Positions 6,150 through 9,177 of a stretch of 9,177 nucleotides of DNA are shown here, piece after piece (within the stretch, counting starts at the first letter, position 1; each line of letters opens with the position of its first letter). This stretch comes from Clostridia bacterium. GTDB taxonomy: Bacteria > Bacillota > Clostridia > UMGS1810. Position numbers and translations under genes: made by a program. A model generated the notes under the pieces. The model was not told the DNA's origin and searched no databases. It saw nothing but the letters and a program-made list of their open reading frames with translations. Where the stretch lies: NCBI GenBank assembly GCA_017629325.1, contig JAGBXL010000161.1, positions 1 to 9,177 of the forward strand, written 5' to 3'.

Positions 6150-6488
6150 CTATTTATGCAAGCCTTCGCTATATAAAATACCGCTTGAAACATACATTGG
6201 TTTTTCGGTGGAGAGAATGGAAATATCACATTCCTCGGCAAGCTCAATTATATCATCGCCCGGTTTTTTGCCCCTAACAAAAATAATGGCTTTCATATCC
6301 ATCATTGCAGCAGTGCGAACAACCTGCGAATTTATAAGACCTGTTAAAAGGAGTGCCTGGTCTTCCACAAAGGCAAGAACATCACTCATTAAATCGCAGC
6401 TCCACGCCGCAAACACTTCGGTTTCGCCGTTAAAATTTTTACTTAAGACTTTTGCATCAAGAAGTTCTGCTACTTTACTTAGCTTCAT
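6150..6488 (-). CDS. DRTGG-domain protein (first gene of the sensory-hydrogenase operon)
   Basis: This 112-residue soluble protein is paralogous to the 4074-4403 protein. It opens with MKLSKVAELLDAKVLS, has a CDLMSDVLAF core (about 31-40), hydrophobic strands around MKAIIFVRG, and closes with a STEKPMYVSSG segment. It fits the stand-alone DRTGG-domain family often seen beside clostridial [FeFe] hydrogenases. The start ATG (6486-6488) has a strong AGGAGGC ribosome binding site (6494-6500) at 5-nt spacing, and a promoter candidate lies upstream. It appears to be the lead gene of the operon that continues with the ATP-binding protein, HydS, the second DRTGG protein and the PHP protein. Binding of a small ligand is plausible for the fold, but no function is known. 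The catalytic part of HPr kinase is absent, so it is not a kinase. Confidence 0.78.
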   Translation of the reverse strand: MKLSKVAELLDAKVLSKNFNGETEVFAAWSCDLMSDVLAFVEDQALLLTGLINSQVVRTAAMMDMKAIIFVRGKKPGDDIIELAEECDISILSTEKPMYVSSGILYSEGLHK

Positions 6489-6525
6489 AATTAGCCTCCT
6501 GAAAGTTATTTTAATTTATATTCAT

Positions 6526-6555
6526 TGTATAATTATTGAACGATTTAGATGACAA
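6526..6555 (-). promoter_or_regulatory. Candidate promoter of the DRTGG-HATPase-HydS-DRTGG-PHP operon
   Basis: On the minus strand TTGTCA (6550-6555) and TATACA (6526-6531) are separated by 18 nt, a fair match to sigma-A type -35 and -10 boxes. The start codon is about 40 nt downstream with a strong ribosome binding site. It lies between repeat A and the first gene, so the operon can be transcribed independently of the HD phosphohydrolase. Confidence 0.5.
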
Positions 6556-6560
6556 TCGTT
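6539..6560. repeat. 7-bp inverted repeat around the -35 region of the sensory operon
   Basis: AACGATT (6539-6545) and AATCGTT (6554-6560) form a perfect inverted repeat with an 8-nt spacer. The right arm overlaps the predicted -35 box, a usual place for an operator. A run of T follows on the plus strand, but no plus-strand gene ends here, so a terminator role is less likely. It is not a Rex consensus site. Confidence 0.4.
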
Positions 6561-6564
6561 TTTA

Positions 6565-6745
6565 ATGAATTGACAGCTCTGCTGTCATGAATTGGCTACG
6601 CCATGATTTCTCGCTATCGCTCCATGAATTGAATTGCCTTTTAATGCACGAAGTGCAATTCATGAGCCGCAAGGCTCAATTCATGAAACCGCAAGTTTCA
6701 ATTCACGACGCAAGGCAATTCATTGAGTTTGCCTTGCAAACTCAT
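6565..6745. repeat. Hairpin-chain repeat element, copy A
   Basis: This noncoding element of about 180 bp is a chain of short stem-loops joined by ATGAATTG linkers in its left half and CAATTCAT linkers in its right half, so the whole element is also roughly palindromic. Clear stems include TGACAGC-TCT-GCTGTCA (6571-6587), TGGC-TAC-GCCA, TGCAC-GAA-GTGCA, TGAGCC-GCAA-GGCTCA, TGAAAC-CGCAA-GTTTCA and TGAGTTTGC-CTT-GCAAACTCA (6724-6744). It begins soon after the 3' end of the HD phosphohydrolase gene and is followed by the sensory-operon promoter. A second copy lies at 8037-8216 in the same orientation. It fills most of the 6489-6779 intergenic gap. I see no protein-coding sense in it. Confidence 0.85.
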
Positions 6746-6779
6746 TGTAACATAAATTTTTTGAAAAATCTATATATTT

Positions 6780-7973
6780 TTAATCTCTGCTATCGAAGTA
6801 TGACACATATTTTATAGGAGTGCTTTTGGGGAATAAATATGCATATAAATCTGAAAAATAGTCATCTGTCATACTTGAAATATAATCTATAACAATATCT
6901 TCGGGGGTGTTTAATTCTGCGTAATTATCGCTACTGTAAAAGCTACGGACTTTGCTTATATAGTTTATATGATGCCTGAATATAACAGAATCTTTTTTAT
7001 TATTTAAAATGTCTTTTAAAAGGCTATCAAAAACCTTTGCAAACATTGGTTTTATAACCTCTTGCTGAACACTTTTTACAGATTCGCTTAAGTATATAAG
7101 CTCGTAGTTTTCTTTCATAGCAAGCATAAGGTCATCGTAGTATTCTTTATCAAGCTTAATATAGTTTTTGCCGTAGCTGTTTTCTATTACATTAACTATT
7201 AAGTTATTTATTATTGAAGCATTAAATCTGCCAAGAGAACCTGCCGAAAAAACGTTTTCGTCTTGTATTACTTTTGCTCTTATGGAATCCTGACGGTCTT
7301 TACCGATATAGGCAATTAAATCGCTTATTCTTACAACACAGCCCTCAAGGGTAGCGGGAACAAGTTTTCTTGACGCTTTGGAATCGATATAACATTCTTC
7401 AACCATTTCGTCAAATTTTTCAAAGCTTTCATAAGGTTCGGGGGTGTATTTATCTAAAGGAAGCTCTCCGTTATGACACAGGATTCCATCGAGGGTGTTG
7501 AGGGTTATGTTATAATCAAAGATTTTATCTAAGACCCTAACCGACTGAAGATTATGCATAAATGCTCTGCCCGTTTTTTCCAAAGATATTTCGTTTATAC
7601 AGCTTTCGCCCGCATGACCAAAGGGAGTGTGCCCTATATCGTGCCCAAGAGCTATGGCTTCGGTGAGGTTTACATCTAGCCCGAGCATTTGCGAAATGTT
7701 TTTTGCAATTCGGCTTACAAGCTGAACATGAAGGCTTCTTCTTGAAATATCATCATTTTTATAAAACGAAAAAACCTGTGTTTTATCAGCATAGCGGTTA
7801 TAATATGGGCTATGGAGTATCTTTTCTATGTCTCTCACATAAGCAGGTCGCCAGAGGTTTGGTTTATCGTGCTCCATGCGACGACGAAGAGGCTTTTCGA
7901 GATTTTTTTGAAGATGAGGATTATCCTCTAAAATTTTATCGCGAAGTTTATCGCTTAATTTAATATATGGCAT
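6780..7973 (-). CDS. dGTPase-like HD-domain phosphohydrolase
   Basis: This 397-residue cytoplasmic protein resembles deoxyguanosinetriphosphate triphosphohydrolase-like HD proteins, which split dNTPs into a deoxynucleoside and triphosphate. The N-terminal RRRMEHDKPNLWRPAYVRD (30-48) and a tract around residues 60-82 correspond to the family's start. H82 stands where the first metal-binding His is expected, and the HD motif is in GHDIGHTPFGHAGE (110-123; H111, D112). A later RISDLIAYIGKDRQD matches the conserved R-x-SD-x-IAY segment with the last metal Asp. The usual RTRLTH stretch is replaced by SRRSLH, so substrate choice may differ. I place the start at the ATG 7971-7973, with AAAAGGTG 5 nt upstream. 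The frame stays open a further 57 codons upstream, but that stretch is translated repeat B. It is a single-gene unit with its own promoter. Confidence 0.88.
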   Translation of the reverse strand: MPYIKLSDKLRDKILEDNPHLQKNLEKPLRRRMEHDKPNLWRPAYVRDIEKILHSPYYNRYADKTQVFSFYKNDDISRRSLHVQLVSRIAKNISQMLGLDVNLTEAIALGHDIGHTPFGHAGESCINEISLEKTGRAFMHNLQSVRVLDKIFDYNITLNTLDGILCHNGELPLDKYTPEPYESFEKFDEMVEECYIDSKASRKLVPATLEGCVVRISDLIAYIGKDRQDSIRAKVIQDENVFSAGSLGRFNASIINNLIVNVIENSYGKNYIKLDKEYYDDLMLAMKENYELIYLSESVKSVQQEVIKPMFAKVFDSLLKDILNNKKDSVIFRHHINYISKVRSFYSSDNYAELNTPEDIVIDYISSMTDDYFSDLYAYLFPKSTPIKYVSYFDSRD

Positions 7974-7978
7974 ATTAT

Positions 7979-7986
7979 CACCTTTT
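7979..7986 (-). promoter_or_regulatory. Ribosome binding site that fixes the HD phosphohydrolase start
   Basis: The minus strand reads AAAAGGTG, then 5 nt, then ATG at 7971-7973. The family-conserved protein begins here, while the longer frame upstream is made of repeat-derived sequence and has no ribosome binding site that I can see. Confidence 0.7.
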
Positions 7987-7997
7987 AATGTTTTTAA

Positions 7998-8026
7998 TTT
8001 ATAAGAGATATAGGGTTTAAATGCAA
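7998..8026 (-). promoter_or_regulatory. Candidate promoter of the HD phosphohydrolase gene
   Basis: On the minus strand TTGCAT (8021-8026) and TATAAA (7998-8003) are 17 nt apart, with the start codon about 25 nt further on. The -35 match is only partial. It lies between repeat B and the gene, which argues that the phosphohydrolase is transcribed separately from the MATE gene. Confidence 0.4.
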
Positions 8027-8036
8027 ACCATTTTAA

Positions 8037-8216
8037 ATGAATTGACAACTTTGTTGTCATGAATTGGCTCTGCCATGAATTCTCGCTTCGCTCCATGAAT
8101 TGAATTGCCTTTATAATGCACGAAGTGCAATTCATGAGCCGCAAGGCTCAATTCATGAAATCGCAGATTTCAATTCATGCCGTTAGGCAATTCATTGCGT
8201 TGCTTATGCAACGCAT
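8037..8216. repeat. Hairpin-chain repeat element, copy B
   Basis: This is the second copy of the element at 6565-6745, in the same orientation, aligning over its full length with few gaps. Stems include TGACAAC-TTT-GTTGTCA (8043-8059), TGGC-TCT-GCCA, TGCAC-GAA-GTGCA, TGAGCC-GCAA-GGCTCA, TGAAATC-GCA-GATTTCA, TGCC-GTTA-GGCA and TGCGTTGC-TTAT-GCAACGCA (8196-8215). Several stems differ from copy A on both arms so that pairing is kept. It starts 14 nt past the stop of the MATE gene and ends before the HD phosphohydrolase promoter, filling most of the 7974-8229 gap. Confidence 0.85.
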
Positions 8217-8229
8217 AGTTTGTGCCAAA

Positions 8230-9177
8230 TCAAGTTCCAAAATTAATTTTATTTTTCTTCAATAAGTGTCTGTATGCACCAAATGATACCAAACTATCAA
8301 ATGCCATTCCTATTCCAAACATCAACGCTATTCCCGTAAGAGTTGGAACCCAGATTTTTGTGATATATAAAACAAATGCCGTTCCATAATACAATACATT
8401 AGTTACAACCGATTCAAAAAGCATATAATTTGTTTTTCCCAAGCCATAAAAAATCGCATCAAAAACATTCTGAAATGCGTATAACATATAAAATCCAACC
8501 AAAACCATAACAAGATTATACAGTTTATCTACATCTTTGAACAGAAGCATGTTAGTCATAAATGGTTTCCACAGCGGTATAGATATAAACCATAATAAGC
8601 AAATAACCGTTGTTATTGCAAAATATCCTGCTGTTTTATTCTTAACGGCGTCAGAATCTGTTGCAACATCTTTTTTTATGTATTCTCCCAATTGCGTTAT
8701 TGGCAAAAGTAACCATCCCCAAATAAAGTTGTTTGCAACCCAATATACTCCTTGCTCATTCACAACATTTACCATTCGTGAAATCATAATTATATAAGCA
8801 AAGTTTCTTACGAAAGATTCAACACCTGACATTCCACCTATTTTCCACAGATCTCTTATCCATGTAAACGAGAGTTTCTGCTTTGTGAAAAAGAAAATAT
8901 TTTCTTTATGGAGCAAGCTCAAACTTATAACTAGTATCGTTCCATTTACAATAATATTTGTTATTGCAATACCATTAACGCCAAGATTCAATGAACAAGG
9001 AAACGATGACACCAAAAATGTATCAATCACTGTACATAAAACCAATCGTGTTCCCGTCAATATATACATGTATTTTACTTTATTTAACGTAATCAATACT
9101 ACAAGAACAAAATTCGAAAGAACCGAAAATATTAAAGCAACACTTTCTATGCGTATGTATGTTGCTGACGCTGCTAA
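8230..9177 (-). CDS. MATE-family efflux transporter, 5' end cut by window edge
   Basis: The frame is open to the window edge, giving 315 visible residues of a polytopic membrane protein that lacks roughly its first 130-150 residues compared with usual MATE lengths of about 450. The visible part begins ASATYIRIESVALIF, typical of the end of the first half of clostridial MATE proteins. Several long hydrophobic segments follow, including IFSVLSNFVLVVLI, GVNGIAITNIIVNGTILVI, TTVICLLWFISIPLW, LVMVLVGFYMLYAF and a final GIALMFGIGMAFDSLVSFGAY. The tail is short and basic and ends at TGA. These transporters export drugs or metabolites using Na+ or H+ gradients; the substrate here is unknown. An internal TTG at 9094-9096 is not the start, because conserved sequence continues upstream. 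The gene seems more AT-rich than the hydrogenase genes by eye, so separate ancestry is possible but unproven. Confidence 0.85.
   Translation of the reverse strand, partial: LAASATYIRIESVALIFSVLSNFVLVVLITLNKVKYMYILTGTRLVLCTVIDTFLVSSFPCSLNLGVNGIAITNIIVNGTILVISLSLLHKENIFFFTKQKLSFTWIRDLWKIGGMSGVESFVRNFAYIIMISRMVNVVNEQGVYWVANNFIWGWLLLPITQLGEYIKKDVATDSDAVKNKTAGYFAITTVICLLWFISIPLWKPFMTNMLLFKDVDKLYNLVMVLVGFYMLYAFQNVFDAIFYGLGKTNYMLFESVVTNVLYYGTAFVLYITKIWVPTLTGIALMFGIGMAFDSLVSFGAYRHLLKKNKINFGT

Noticed and set aside
6539..6565. Plus-strand intrinsic terminator (inverted repeat followed by a T-run)
   Set aside because: The shape fits loosely, but there is no plus-strand gene upstream; an operator or chance dyad is more likely.
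6725..6743. Intrinsic terminator formed by the last stem of repeat A
   Set aside because: The 8-bp stem is strong, but no T-run follows on the minus strand and no plus-strand gene ends here.
6587..6817. 76-codon plus-strand frame across repeat A
   Set aside because: It is made of hairpin linkers and stems, has no ribosome binding site, and runs antisense into the 3' end of the phosphohydrolase.
7974..8144. 57-codon N-terminal extension of the HD phosphohydrolase frame
   Set aside because: The stretch is translated repeat B plus intergenic sequence, it covers the predicted promoter, and the ATG at 7971-7973 has a good ribosome binding site and begins the conserved protein.
6565..8216. CRISPR array
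   Set aside because: Repeat units are short, unequal and palindromic, with no constant repeat/spacer spacing and no cas genes nearby.
9094..9096. TTG as start of the MATE gene
   Set aside because: The same frame continues upstream to the window edge with conserved MATE-like sequence (ASATYIRIESVALIF), so the true start lies outside the window.

Overview
The window looks like the chromosome of a strictly anaerobic, fermentative Clostridia member (Bacillota), plausibly of the Ruminococcaceae/Oscillospiraceae type. The grounds are the gene content (electron-bifurcating [FeFe] hydrogenase subunits with a sensory-type [FeFe] hydrogenase cluster), AT-rich intergenic DNA, strong AGGAGG-type ribosome binding sites and gram-positive-like promoters. 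The family assignment is inference. Every gene I can support lies on the minus strand, so the window reads from right to left.

Region 1 (9177 to about 7974) holds the 3' part of a MATE-family exporter, cut by the window edge. A ~180-bp element made of chained hairpins (repeat B) follows directly, then a promoter. Region 2 (7973 to 6565) holds a complete dGTPase-like HD phosphohydrolase. It is followed by a second copy of the same element (repeat A).

Region 3 (about 6560 to 3330) is a tightly packed five-gene operon: DRTGG-domain protein, RsbW/RsbT-like ATP-binding protein, HydS-like divergent [FeFe] hydrogenase, second DRTGG-domain protein, PHP-domain metal-dependent phosphoesterase. The hydrogenase keeps the four H-cluster cysteines but has lost the proton-relay cysteine and other pocket residues, so it is more likely a redox or H2 sensor than a bulk hydrogen producer. 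The neighbours look like its signalling output.

Region 4 (about 3300 to 1 and beyond) is the structural operon of the NAD- and ferredoxin-linked bifurcating hydrogenase: hydC (NuoE-like), a kinase-less HATPase, a small [2Fe-2S] thioredoxin-fold protein, and hydB (NuoF-like). hydA would be expected just past position 1. Between the extended -10 promoter and hydC lies a near-perfect Rex operator (TTGTTAA-N4-TTAACAG), which suggests control by the NADH/NAD+ ratio.

Three things stand out. First, hydB is broken by one in-frame TAA directly followed by ATG, which separates its N-terminal [2Fe-2S] domain from the NuoF/ferredoxin part. Second, the two hairpin elements carry compensatory base changes in their stems. 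Third, the sensory operon sits directly upstream of the hydrogenase it may control. No RNA genes, CRISPR arrays or insertion sequences were seen.
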